64,000 bases of DNA from Chrysogorgia sp. JL179-B06 (GCA_035772405.1 JAYKKM010000144.1:964501-1028500), one strand, 5' to 3'; counted from the stretch's first letter, positions 32,863 to 43,890 are shown. The notes: generated by a model from the sequence alone, not told the origin. Numbers and translations: made by a program.

Positions 32863-34083
32863 ATGGAAAATCAAGTTGATGCTGCGGCAAGAAAAAATTA
32901 TTTTAAATTTACAAATAGACGACGACCAATTTTGGAAAGACAATTGAAAAAAAGAAAAGTGGAAGAAAAAAACATTTCTTTTTTATGTATTTTAAAAGTT
33001 GTCACGTATTTTCGACGCTTTAGAAATCTACAGATTGGTTTTATCTATTGGATGTTTGGACTTTTGAATTACTATTGTGGTGAAATTATTGGTTGTTTAC
33101 AGCTTGAAAAGGATGTGTTTGCAAAATTTTACACTGGATTTTATTTTTTACGGTTAAACGATCGAGAAGTTAAAGACATGAAACTTTATAAATGTTGAAC
33201 CGTTCAAGGAGGAGAATCAAAATACATTGTTCCATATATTGACAATCGTGAAAAATATATTTTACATAGATATTCAGACCCTCACGAGTTAATATTATCA
33301 AAGAACCCTTATTTATTATCTTCATTATTTAGTTTAGATAATATCTACTTAGATAGTTTATATAATAGTGTAACAAGGCCCCAATATTTTCATGATGATA
33401 ATTATCATTTTATGTCCCCTATTGTTTCACCTTCGGGATGGGAAGAAAATTAATATTTCAGATGCTTTATAAAATAGGTAGAGACGATGAGTTCCCCATT
33501 TTAATCGATCTTGCGCTTTATTTTTTAACTGTAGCACCTTTTTTTATTAGCATGTCTAGCCCATAATTCTGAATCTTTTAGATATAATATATTTTGCATA
33601 GCAGCATATTTTATTTTTTATTGTCCAAAACATAATCCTCAGGGTAGAATTGAAAATAATAATTTAACCGATATTGATCTTAATCGCATCATACGTAATT
33701 TTAATTGTGCTTATAGTCATTGTAATCAGCATTGTAATTATAAAAATTGTAAGCAAAAATCCCCTTTTTTGTCTAACCGCGTAAATGATTATATTTTCAA
33801 TAGCCAAATTTTGAGATGTGAACATTTTTTCGATATACTAGCTTCTACAACGCAAATAATTCATTCATTCCCTGTAACTATAGATATACCTGATGAATCT
33901 GGAATAAAATATGGGGTGGAATTATTAGATTATAATTTATTAACACCATATTTTATAATAATACTTGAAGAAAGCAATATAGAATATGTAGAAGCTTATC
34001 TGATGGCCTATTTACAAACATATAATTATATTTTTAATTTTAGAGATTTTAATATTAAATTACATGGTGTTGTGAAATTATAG
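32863..34083 (+). pseudogene. Virus-like gene B, copy 2, broken
   Basis: Same in-frame TGA (33196-33198), same TAA and same extra T in the T-run near 33540 as copy 1. The open pieces are 32863-33198 and 33769-34083. Identity of the lesions shows that units 1 and 2 share a recent ancestor distinct from unit 3, unless the T-run is a base-calling error. Confidence 0.55.
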
Positions 34084-34169
34084 TAAATAACATTTTAATA
34101 AAATTGTAAAAATAAAAAAATAAGGAAATGTAATTAAAGGGATTGTTTTTTCTAATAAAAAATGTTTTT

Positions 34170-34463
34170 TTAAGTTTTAAAATCTGTAATTGTTAATCTT
34201 GTCCAATGTTGAATTACTTCAATTTCTTTTTCCCCAACATGTTTTCCATCAAAAAAATAATGAATTAATGAATAAAAAGCAATGATATGTCCTGTTTCAT
34301 GACGTTGCATTTGTTTATAAATCAATTCCATTTGTTGGCTATTGATTTGTAAAATAATGTTTTTCAACATATTCTGTTGATTTGTAATACATTCTTCTAT
34401 TAACGGTTTCAATCTTTTGTATTTAATATTGTTTCTCGCAAGTTCTTCGAGAACGATATCCAT
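34170..34463 (-). CDS. Virus-like gene C, copy 2
   Basis: Intact, with the same translation as copy 1 from MDIVLEEL. The upstream flank has two extra bases (AT) compared with unit 1. Confidence 0.5.
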   Translation of the reverse strand: MDIVLEELARNNIKYKRLKPLIEECITNQQNMLKNIILQINSQQMELIYKQMQRHETGHIIAFYSLIHYFFDGKHVGEKEIEVIQHWTRLTITDFKT

Positions 34464-34645
34464 TTTTTTGAAAAAAGTAAAAACAAATTTCACACACATA
34501 TTTATATACAACCCGTTTATTTCTTTACATTAATTTTTTTTCATTCTTTGTTTTTAAATACTCTCGTTACGTGCTTTTTCTATTTTCTTAAATGTTTTCC
34601 GATAGTTTCTTTCTAATAATCTAATTCCTACTCTATTACTTTTAT

Positions 34646-34655
34646 CCAATAATAA
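34646..34655. other. Unit 2/3 junction filler
   Basis: The same CCAATAATAA as the first junction, so the two junctions are one event copied, not two independent joins. Confidence 0.8.
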
Positions 34656-34884
34656 TCCAGTAATAGTTCGCCTGAATACAAAACTTGAATATATCCTCTG
34701 TTTCAGCGCCGAGTAACATAACAATCTGAGTTAAATTTCTCAAAGATTATCTTGTCGCAGGCTGGCGATAGCTGGTTTTCCGAGGTTGACCGCAAGGCAT
34801 CATGGGACAGTCACCTCAATTATTGAGGTACATGTCCCACGATGCACAAAGCGCAAAATTACACACTTTCTCCGGGCTCATCTT

Positions 34885-35670
34885 GTCATGATAAAAAAAA
34901 CAATTTCCCCTTGGTTAACTTCTGGAAAATAAGGAACAACTCTTAATATTATTTCAATCATAATGAATGTGCCAATCAAAGACACAATTTCACTCTTTAA
35001 ATACCCGTTTGATTCAAAATGTTTTCAAATATTTAATTCATTAAAATTATTACATAAATTCCAACAACAATCTACAAAAACAAGCGTTTGCAACATATCT
35101 TTATCAAAACCTATCTCATCTATTAATGTTACAATATAATTTTCATTACTTGTACCATAAACCACATTAAGTACCGATAATACATTTTCATCTTTAATAA
35201 GAATTAAATAAATCCCTTGTCATCATAATTTTCTCGTAATTGATAATTCACTAATCTTAATCTTGAATCCTTACATTTAGCATACAATTTTTTTTTTGAA
35301 TAACAGGGAATATTATTTAAACTATCAAAACAATTGATAGTAGAAATTAACGAGGGTCTTCTCGGAATTCGCTATCGATAAATACTACATGTTCACCTAT
35401 TAACTGATCATAAAACATCATATTAATAATACGACTATCTAATAAAAAACTATAAAATCTTTTTCCACCATGCCTTTTCCGAAAACAAGAATGTTCATTT
35501 TTATCTTCTACAGATATGGTGAAGTATTTATAATCATAAACAGCACAAGGAACGTGCCAGCGATATTGTCTCCATTTCAAAAAATAAAACGTGGAATCTC
35601 GCGTTTTTTCAATCTCAAACAATTCACAGGGTAAGCCTTGTAGATCAGGATAAATAATATCATCAAACTA
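34885..35670 (-). pseudogene. Virus-like gene A, copy 3, broken
   Basis: The open part 35347-35622 differs from copies 1 and 2 by one residue (FLKW instead of FLEW) and keeps the same downstream breaks. Confidence 0.5.
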
Positions 35671-36499
35671 TCAGCTAACAGCCATCTCTTAACGTCTGTA
35701 ACACAATTTTGATAAATACGCTCTCAATCTACTGCAACGTTTTTTTTATTTTTATTACATTTCCTCACTGGATGAAAGTAGTCATATATATTATTATTAT
35801 TATTCATGTGAAAGAGATTGGCACTAGCTCTTAACCAAACAGATTGCAGTAAGTATTTGAATTGACCAATCAGAGAAGAGTTGATACTCTTGGTTTCGGG
35901 GGGTGTCCTAAAAAGTCTCCAACGGTGAGGTAGTTAATAATTCAAATAATACTTATTGGGCAATCTGATGGTTGTTGAACCAATGCAAATCCCTTACACA
36001 TGAAGATGCAGGGTTGTTGTTGTCTTTTTTGTCGCGAAGGAAACATGGTCGCCACTCTTTCTTCCTTTCTTGTTCAAAGTTTTTAAGATGGTGGAAAAAT
36101 AATTTTTTGATAAAAAAATTGTGTTATAAAGGTTGATGAAATATTTTGAAAAAATATAGATGTGTGAATTGTATTTTATAAAAAAAAATGATTTGAGATT
36201 TGTAAAAAAGTATTTTCAAAAAAAACCCGAAATAAATGGTGGTGAAATATTTTGAAAATAGAAATGTTGAATTGTATTTTATAAAAAAAAATGATTTGTA
36301 AAAATTATTTTCAAAAAATAAAATAAATGAAAGCGAGAGCGACGGAGATGTTATCACGACGAGCAGAGGTGTAATGAGGTGTATGTAGTTATTCCGGAAG
36401 TAAAAAGGGTATTATGTTTTGTAAAAGGTTTTTTGAAAGAAAAAAAGGCATTTCTGATATTTTTTTTATTTACAGGGAGGGAATTGTCCTAGTGTGTGG

Positions 36500-36530
36500 A
36501 ATTGGGAAGAATAAACCACTCTTCCCAATT
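36500..36530. other. Hairpin, unit 3
   Basis: Identical to the hairpin at 27165-27195. Confidence 0.5.
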
Positions 36531-37307
36531 TTATTACTAGAGGTTGTTATGTGTTTATATATTTTAAATATGTTTTTATTTAAAATATATATTTATACAA
36601 AATATACACTTTAATATAGAGGTAGATCCAATAACGCTATGTATAAGGCACTGTCGATATATTGTTGTGTGCTTTTGTATATATTTTTGTCTTAAAAAAT
36701 AAAAATAAAAAAAAATAAAAAAAAATAAAATTACTCCTGTGAAACTGTGTTACTTTAGCTAGCTCTTTCACCACAAGCTAACATCCAAAAAGCCCTGATG
36801 TACAAGAAGCAACCGATCGATCTGGCGGTGAGCTAAATGTCTCTATGGACTAGTCCCACCTGACATCAACCACTTTTAAGACCAGACAATAAAGTCGAAA
36901 CCAGTCGCGATTTACAAGAGTACTGTGGGTTGAATGCGCACCAATGCTGGTTAGTAATAAATACTACAGCTCATTAATTGGAGGGTTCAAGCGCTTCGCA
37001 CTTTTTGAGAGTACGACTTTCAAGCGAGCATACACAGTAGGAGTAAAAAAAAAAAGTATTTATTTTTAAAATATATAAAAAAGTAAAAATGATTGTTTAA
37101 AAAAAAATATGTAAAGTTACTTGCAAAAAGTATTTTATAAAAAATAAATAAAGAAGAGAGAGCAAGAGAGAGAGATGTGTCCCGAATGAACACCAGAAGC
37201 GAAGTGAGGTGTGTGTGTGTGGTTATTTCGGAAGTAAAATATAATTTTTGTTTTTAATTTTATAAATCAAAAAATAAAACCGGAAGTCAATTGGATTGAG
37301 ATATGTA

Positions 37308-37533
37308 TATATATAAGAAGAGATCGACAAGGGTTTTAAAGTGTAGAATGTTTAATTAAAGACTGTGAATAGCAATAGAAGTCGTGTAAATATTCAATGG
37401 TAAGAGTATGAATTTGTATGATTTTTAGTATTTATTAAGCTTTTTATGTGCTTATTTGTGAGTATTTTTCAAGTTTTTCTGAAGAATTATGAATATTATT
37501 TGTAATGGTTAGTAATTTTATTTGATTTTTTAG
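37308..37533 (+). promoter_or_regulatory. TATA box, leader and intron of gene B, unit 3
   Basis: Same elements as in units 1 and 2. Confidence 0.55.
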
Positions 37534-38753
37534 ATGGAAAATCAAGTTGATGCTGCGGCAAGAAAAAATTATTTTAAATTTACAAATAGACGACGACCAA
37601 TTTTGGAAAGACAATTGAAAAAAAGAAAAGTGGAAGAAAAAAACATTTCTTTTTTATGTATTTTAAAAGTTGTCACGTATTTTCGACGCTTTAGAAATCT
37701 ACAGATTGGTTTTTATCTATTGGATGTTTGGAATTTTTAATTACTATTGTGGTGAAATTATTGGTTGTTTACAGCTTGAAAAGGATGTGTTTGCAAAATT
37801 TTACACTGGATTTTATTTTTTACGGTTAAACGATCGAGAAGTTAAAGACATGAAACTTTATAAATGTTGAACCGTTCAAGGAGGAGAATCAAAATACATT
37901 GTTCCATATATTGACAATCGTGAAAATATATTTTACATAGATATTCAGACCCTCACGAGTTAATATTATCAAAGAACCCTTATTTATTATCTTCATTATT
38001 TAGTTTAGATAATATCTACTTAGATAGTTTATATAATAGTGTAACAAGGCCCCAATATTTTCATGATGATAATTATCATTTTATGTCCCCTATTGTTTCA
38101 CCTTCGGGATGGGAAGAAAATTAATATTTCAGATGCTTTATAAAATAGGTAGAGACGATGAGTTCCCCATTTTAATCGATCTTGCGCTTTATTTTTTAAC
38201 TGTAGCACCTTTTTTATTAGCATGTCTAGCCCATAATTCTGAATCTTTTAGATATAATATATTTTGCATAGCAGCATATTTTATTTTTTATTGTCCAAAA
38301 CATAATCCTCAGGGTAGAATTGAAAATAATAATTTAACCGATATTGATCTTAATCGCATCATACGTAATTTTAATTGTGCTTATAGTCATTGTAATCAGC
38401 ATTGTAATTATAAAAATTGTAAGCAAAAATCCCCTTTTTTGTCTAACCGCGTAAATGATTATATTTTCAATAGCCAAATTTTGAGATGTGAACATTTTTT
38501 CGATATACTAGCTTCTACAACGCAAATAATTCATTCATTCCCTGTAACTATAGATATACCTGATGAATCTGGAATAAAATATGGGGTGGAATTATTAGAT
38601 TATAATTTATTAACACCATATTTTATAATAATACTTGAAGAAAGCAATATAGAATATGTAGAAGCTTATCTGATGGCCTATTTACAAACATATAATTATA
38701 TTTTTAATTTTAGAGATTTTAATATTAAATTACATGGTGTTGTGAAATTATAG
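37534..38753 (+). pseudogene. Virus-like gene B, copy 3, least broken at its 3' end
   Basis: The 5' part is cut earlier than in the other units by an extra T (37534-37740 open, then 37670-37870 in another frame). The 3' part is better preserved: 38109-38753 is open for 214 codons because the T-run at about 38211 is one T shorter. Features of this part are a hydrophobic FLTVAPFLLACLA stretch, AAYFIFYCPKHNP, and a cysteine/histidine cluster CAYSHCNQHCNYKNC that may bind metal. A long acidic-aromatic C-terminal region follows. This is the segment that aligns with the frame at 860-1513. Confidence 0.6.
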
Positions 38754-38839
38754 TAAATAACATTTTAATAAAATTGTAAAAATAAAAAAATAAGGAAATG
38801 TAATTAAAGGGATTGTTTTTTCTAATAAAAAATGTTTTT

Positions 38840-39133
38840 TTAAGTTTTAAAATCTGTAATTGTTAATCTTGTCCAATGTTGAATTACTTCAATTTCTTTT
38901 TCCCCAACATGTTTTCCATCAAAAAAATAATGAATTAATGAATAAAAAGCAATGATATGTCCTGTTTCATGACGTTGCATTTGTTTATAAATCAATTCCA
39001 TTTGTTGGCTATTGATTTGTAAAATAATGTTTTTCAACATATTCTGTTGATTTGTAATACATTCTTCTATTAACGGTTTCAATCTTTTGTATTTAATATT
39101 GTTTCTCGCAAGTTCTTCGAGAACGATATCCAT
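38840..39133 (-). CDS. Virus-like gene C, copy 3
   Basis: Intact and identical in translation to copies 1 and 2. Its gene neighbour further upstream on the minus strand (39224 onward) is complete only here, because units 1 and 2 are cut at the junction. Confidence 0.5.
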   Translation of the reverse strand: MDIVLEELARNNIKYKRLKPLIEECITNQQNMLKNIILQINSQQMELIYKQMQRHETGHIIAFYSLIHYFFDGKHVGEKEIEVIQHWTRLTITDFKT

Positions 39134-39223
39134 TTTTTTGAAAAAAGTAAAAACAAATTTCACACACATATTTATATACAACCCGTTTATTTCTTTACAT
39201 TAATTTTTTTTCATTCTTTGTTT

Positions 39224-40233
39224 TTAAATACTCTCGTTACGTGCTTTTTCTATTTTCTTAAATGTTTTCCGATAGTTTCTTTCTAATAATCTAATTCCTA
39301 CTCTATTACTTTTATATATATTAAATTTTCTAATTATTCTTTCTTTTTCTCTAAATATAAATTTTTGTTTTCTATATGAATCTAAATCTCTAACTATGAT
39401 ATCACTATCTTCATCGCTATTAATATTTATATAAGACACTGTTTCAACACCTGTTAATTTGTGGTTTTTTTTCTATATTAATTGTTTTTTCAATTGTTTT
39501 ATCCAATCTTCTTCTTCTTCATCTTCAACACCTATTAGCTGTTGAGCAGGAGGAGGAGGAGGGGGGGGGGAGAGGAGGAGATAGTTGTGGTTGTATTGCA
39601 TTTGTTGATGATCTCGATGGTGCGGGAAGAGACGAGCTTATTTTCTGTATATTGTCTAAAGTATATTGTCAGGAATTAAATTTTCAAAGTCAAACTTATT
39701 TGATAAATCAAATAACGTTGACGGTTCTTGTATTGGGACGAAGTTTTCGTCGCGAATTGGTTCTTGTAATGGGAACACGCTTTCTTCTTGTAATGGGAGA
39801 CCGTTTTCTTCGGGAATATTTGTCGGTGGTACTTTTAAGACATCGAAGGTTTCGACGGGAAACGATTCGGGAATATGTTTTTGATAGGTTGTGGTAGATC
39901 AGGTATCGGTATTTACTCTACTGGCGTGAGCGGGTTATAGGCTGATGGTGACGGAGAAGACTCGATGATTGTACAAACATCGTCGATTAATTTTACACCC
40001 ACCTCTTCATTTTCAGACTCTTACTCCGAATCCGACGATATATCCGATATGTAAAGTCCCAACTTCTTCTGAAACATTTCATCGCGTAATTTCGCCATCT
40101 GAGTAAAACCTTTCCCCTTGCCATATATTGTGTGTTCTATATTTTCTTCTTTAAAGTACGGCATATTTTTTGGTTTGCTTTGTCTGATCCTAGCCATCAT
40201 TTGGTTTTGTAAAATATTTTGAAAAGGGTTTCT
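39224..40233 (-). pseudogene. Virus-like gene D, acidic and proline-rich, broken
   Basis: The frame starts about 40195-40233 (MMARIRQSKPKNMPYFKEEN), has an acidic serine patch ending SDISSDSE and then an in-frame stop near 40029. Coding-like sequence continues in shifted frames: repeated EENGLPLQEESVFPLQEP-like words, a polyproline run from the GGAGG tract at about 39548-39573, a DEEEEDW patch, and finally an open part 39224-39439. That last part is DEDSDIIVRDLDSYRKQK followed by a basic tail. It looks like a largely disordered phosphoprotein or nuclear adaptor. I recognise no family. Its last third is duplicated at the ends of units 1 and 2. Confidence 0.45.
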
Positions 40234-40256
40234 TATATATATTGGTTCATTTTAAA

Positions 40257-41286
40257 CGTGTTTCATTGGTTTAAAAGTTTAAGGTCTTTCAAGGGTTTGA
40301 GAGAGCGACATATTATTATATTTTTAGAAATGTTATCCCAATTCGTTCAAGGTCAAGTCAAAATGTCATTAATGGAATGTGAAGTATTTTGTTATTCACA
40401 TTCGGCCAAGGTTAAATATTGATTTTATTTTTAGCAATTGGGTAAAAACGTGTGTGTATAATATAAATTTAAAAGCTGTTGTGATTTCATTTTATATTTT
40501 AAAAATAAATCTTAACACTATTCTCGTTAGACAGATATCGAGGCATGTTGCTAGTTGCCACTAATTCGCCTAGCTAGTCTGTGAATTTATTATGTTTAAA
40601 TAAAAAGAGGGTAAGATCTTAAAGAAAACATGTGTTCAAACGTTTATTTTTATTTAACGAAAAGCAAAACGTTCAACTCGCGCCATATGTCTGTGTGAGA
40701 ATTTCGGCTTTTGACTAAAATAAAATTTTGCGAGCGCCGGTATATGAAATATGAAACCCTTCGCTAACGTCAATAGCGCGCGACAGAATTATTAGTATCT
40801 GTTTGCAAAATCATGTTGTTAACGGTATAAACGCAAGGTAAAAATGAATTTGTAATAATATAAAATTCAAAAGTTGATGTGAATCTCTTTCATCTTTATT
40901 ATTTAAATAAATCTTAACGCTATTTTCGTTAAACAGATGTTTTCTGGTGACACGTTTGCTCATACCAACAACCACGATACTAAATCTGTCGAGTCTGTGT
41001 ATTTTTGATAAAAATCAAAAATCGAGGGGGAGATATTTAAAGAAAGCATGTGTTCAATTTCAAAATCGGGGTTAGATATTATAGAAAGCAAGAGTTCAAC
41101 TCTTCACTTGTATGTCTGAGATTTTTGGTTTGATTATACAATTTCAGTTTGCGTGCGGTATGAAATATGAAACCCGTTGCTAAGGTCAATATCGCGCTAC
41201 AAAAATTATTATCTGTCTGTGTGAATTCGGGTTGTTATATAAATTTTGCTATAAAAGATAGGTACTAAACGTTAAACATCAGTATT
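40257..41286. other. Intergenic region of the virus-like element with diverged duplication
   Basis: About 40435-40800 and 40860-41215 are diverged direct copies: AAATAAATCTTAAC(A/G)CTATT(C/T)TCGTTA, AAAGAAA(A/G)CATGTGTTCAA, ATGAAATATGAAACCC. Each copy has a CGTTA(G/A)ACAG that looks like a splice acceptor; in the second it is directly followed by an ATG (MFSGDTFAHTNNHD, short). The region separates gene D (leftward) from the Rep-like ORF (rightward), a usual place for promoters and replication origins. Confidence 0.5.
41247..41262 (+). promoter_or_regulatory. TATA box of the Rep-like ORF
   Basis: CTATAAAAGATAGG lies about 30-40 bases before the ATG-proximal region (ATG at 41287 or 41293), after an earlier TATATAAAT. 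The placement suggests a very short leader. Confidence 0.5.
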
Positions 41287-41769
41287 TTGAAGATGTATTC
41301 TCCAGCGCGAAAGACTTGGACTTTTGGTTGCCGTTCTAAACAAGTCGCTGATAAAATGCTTATAGCAGCGCAAACAATTGACACACCATTTTGTGTTTTT
41401 AACATGGAAGAAGTCTCGTTTTTTGAATGTGGTCGTCCTACTGAAAATAGTCGAGGATATCTTCAAGGGATGGTTATTTTTAAAGACCTGTGTTATGAAG
41501 ATAAAGTTTGGAAATGGCTTTTACTCCCCACAGAAGTTTGTCGGTCTTTTAATGGATATATATATCACTACGCGGGTCGATCTTATGATCCTTCGACATT
41601 TATTCAATATGGACGCCGACGCGCTTTAACGTCTGGCAACGGAAATTATTCTTCACGTAGTGGCAGGTTGCCAGTCGTACCTAGAACGATTTACATGGAG
41701 ACACGACTCTATCTTGAACTTTCTGACAACGACCCTACAGACCGTAAGTGGTTCAAGTCTTTAGGTTGA
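41287..41769 (+). pseudogene. Rep-like endonuclease-domain ORF, truncated
   Basis: The product resembles the N-terminal HUH endonuclease domain of rolling-circle (CRESS-type) Rep proteins in order and spacing. A KTWTFGC stretch is in the motif I position, a core with FFECGRPTENSRGYLQGMV matches the E-x-G to HLQG region, and GYIYHYAGRSYDPSTFIQYG matches the Y-x-x-K to E-x-G region. Key residues are altered: the usual first H of motif II is Y here, and the Lys of motif III is absent. It may therefore bind DNA without cutting, or be decayed. An SF3 helicase part is missing. From about 41742 the frame runs into a 5'-truncated LINE, so the true C-terminus is lost. It is driven by a TATA box at 41247. 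Assignment rests on motifs alone. Confidence 0.45.
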
Positions 41770-42345
41770 TCTTCCTGGTTATAAAAGTCCATCCATAATA
41801 ACTGGTGACACATACCGTCCAGACTTGCTCCTATTAACTGCAAGTGCAAGTGGATGCCTCTACATTGTTGAACTGACTGTTGGTTTTGAGTCCAATCTTC
41901 AAAACAACATCGATCGTAAAAAATCCAAATATTCAGAATTGATTAGGGAACAAAGTCAAAGTGAACAATTCAGATCAGTTAAATTTGTAAACCTATCGAT
42001 CAGCTCCCTTGGTGTCTTTGCAGCAGAATGTTCTACATTCGTAGAAATGCTAAATGATCTTAGTCTTGACAAGACTCACCAAAATTATTGTATTAAGAGA
42101 ATGACGACGATCGCAATCAGAACCACCTATTATATATTCTGTTGCCGAAACAAGGAATGGACAAATCCCGAACTGCTAACTTTTTAAAATTATTGTGCTA
42201 TATATTTGTTTTATGTTGTTATGTATAGTTATTAGTTATATATTGTTGGTGTTGATTCAAGTAGCCGATTTTAAGTTACCTTAAATAAGCGAGATTTACA
42301 GTTGGATATTATCTAAAAAGTCATTTAATAAAGTTTCCATTAACA
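41742..42345 (+). mobile_element. R2/NeSL-like LINE 3' end (RLE type), 5'-truncated
   Basis: A short frame from about 41759, open mainly 41825-42187, gives the end of a restriction-like endonuclease domain: GDTYRPDLLL, CLYIVELTVGFESN, then NLSISSLGVFA and RTTYYIFCCRNKEW, stop at 42187. The UTR ends AATAAAGTTTCCATT at about 42345 with an A/AAT-rich tail. The minus-strand copy at 49011-50035 ends identically. It inserted into the Rep-like gene. Confidence 0.75.
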
Positions 42346-43390
42346 ACAATAATAATACAATAATATTTATACAGGATAGCCCCTTCAGCTAACACTGGTA
42401 TCAATATATGGTGGTCTTAATTGTTTCCTAACAAACTAAAGTTATTACAAATATAAACACATATTCATATATGTACAGTACAATATGTTACAAAAACTCA
42501 TTTTAACTCAAAAGTTATATATCCTGCACATATTGTCAATTAAGGTAATTGATAATGGTGCTATAACATGTATGATGAACAGACTCATTGAGATATGGAA
42601 AATAGTTCTTTAAATATGTTAAAATGCCTTCACAGAATTTCTTAACTAACATTAGACAATGTATCTTTCTTCCAATTACAAAAGGTACCAATCCTAGGAT
42701 TTCTATTAACCCATCAGTTTCAAGTTCCCTGCCCTGCATTGAGACCACTCAAGAGCATCAAATATTAAGTTATATCCACATCCATGCCAACTCGACATCA
42801 CAGTAGTCCAAATTGTGGATCCAATTTGAATGGACCCTATAGATTTGCACTATACGTACCACCTATTTTATTTTTTAAAAGGGCACAGCCATTGTATGAT
42901 AAAGATGCACATTCTTCCTTCAAGTTTCAGCAGCCTTTGGTGTCTGTTTCATGAATCATCAACAGTGTGAAAAAAGTAATATATTTCTTTCTTAGTTATT
43001 GATGGTAGAAACAGCAGTAGACTTCCCCACTATTCTGTTGCTGCAGCCAAAAATTAAAAAAGATTGGGCTTCATGTATTTATGAAACATGAAACAATTAA
43101 ATTCACACAATACAAATATTTCAGCAATATTTTCTACTGGAAATTATTTATTTAGTCTGACAAATGAATGGGCTATTATCTAATTCAAGTAAAAGAAGTA
43201 CTCTGTAAGCAACTATACGCTATAAAAATTTCAAACAGCAAGCGGGCGAGGGGTTGTTGCGTATACGTATTTCTAGTATTTAAATCGTATAACGCATTGT
43301 AAGCATTTGGTTATTCTCATTTTAGTGAAGGATTTTATTTAAGATCTCTTTATATTTATTAATCAATTTACACGACATATACGGCATTCA
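42346..43390. other. About 1 kb with no recognised gene
   Basis: AT-rich intron sequence. A minus-strand frame at 42536-42748 (GRELETDGLIEILGLVPFVI) looks somewhat coding and may be a remnant exon, but I cannot assign it. Confidence 0.4.
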
Positions 43391-43890
43391 AGTTAGGTAG
43401 TTGCAGCTTGATGTTTGTAAAGTTGGAAGGTTTTTATACTGTGCAAGCTGTGTTAAGTTGTCAATACTCAGAAAAACTCTGAGCACCAGACCGGACTCGA
43501 ACCCGTAACCTTCTGAATGCTAGACAGACGCTCTAACCATTGAGCCACTGGAACTCAGATGGCAGGGCAAGGTTAAATACGGTATTTAAACCTGGGACGA
43601 GTCTTGCCGTTATAACAAATACTTGTTGGACTACAACTCGTGTTGTGACAGTAAATTTCCAGGCAAATGTTGTTAGTTAAGTTAGGTAGTTGCAGCTTGA
43701 TGTTTGTAAAGTTGGAAAGGTTTTACTGTGCAAGCTGTGTTAAGTTGTCAATACTCAGAAAAACTCTGAGCACCAGACCGGACTCGAACCCGCAATTAAC
43801 CCGTAATTAACCTTGCTCTGCTGGCACAATGGTTGGAGCGTCAGTCTAGCATTCAGAAGGTTACGGGTTCGAGTCCGGTCTGGCGAAACT
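43391..43890. mobile_element. tRNA-derived SINE family 2, two copies with inverted head
   Basis: Minus-strand tRNA-like head at 43483-43554: acceptor 6/7 pairs, D stem GCTC/GAGC, anticodon loop CTAGCAT (AGC), B box GGTTCGAGTCC. The roughly 110-base flank AAGTTAGGTAGTTGCAGC to CCGGACTCGAACCCG occurs at 43391-43503 and again at 43677-43793. A plus-strand head follows at 43814-43885. The two facing heads give an inverted arrangement. Confidence 0.7.

Larger units (their letters stand above)
25321..39315. repeat. Head-to-tail triplication of a 4.66-kb virus-like block
   Basis: The block TCCAATAATAGTTCGCC to CTCTATTACTTTTAT occurs at 25321-29976, 29987-34645 and 34656-39315. Differences are scattered single bases and homopolymer indels. 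Both internal junctions carry the same 10-base filler, CCAATAATAA. After the third copy the sequence does not return to the start but runs into new sequence of the same element (39316-41741). The block therefore is a piece of a longer element that was duplicated. Each copy holds at least three gene remnants on both strands and a 1.9-kb AT-rich regulatory stretch. Confidence 0.9.

Noticed and set aside
25321..39315. CRISPR-like or satellite interpretation of the three repeats
   Set aside because: Units are 4.66 kb with genes and splice signals, not short spaced repeats, and the genome is eukaryotic.
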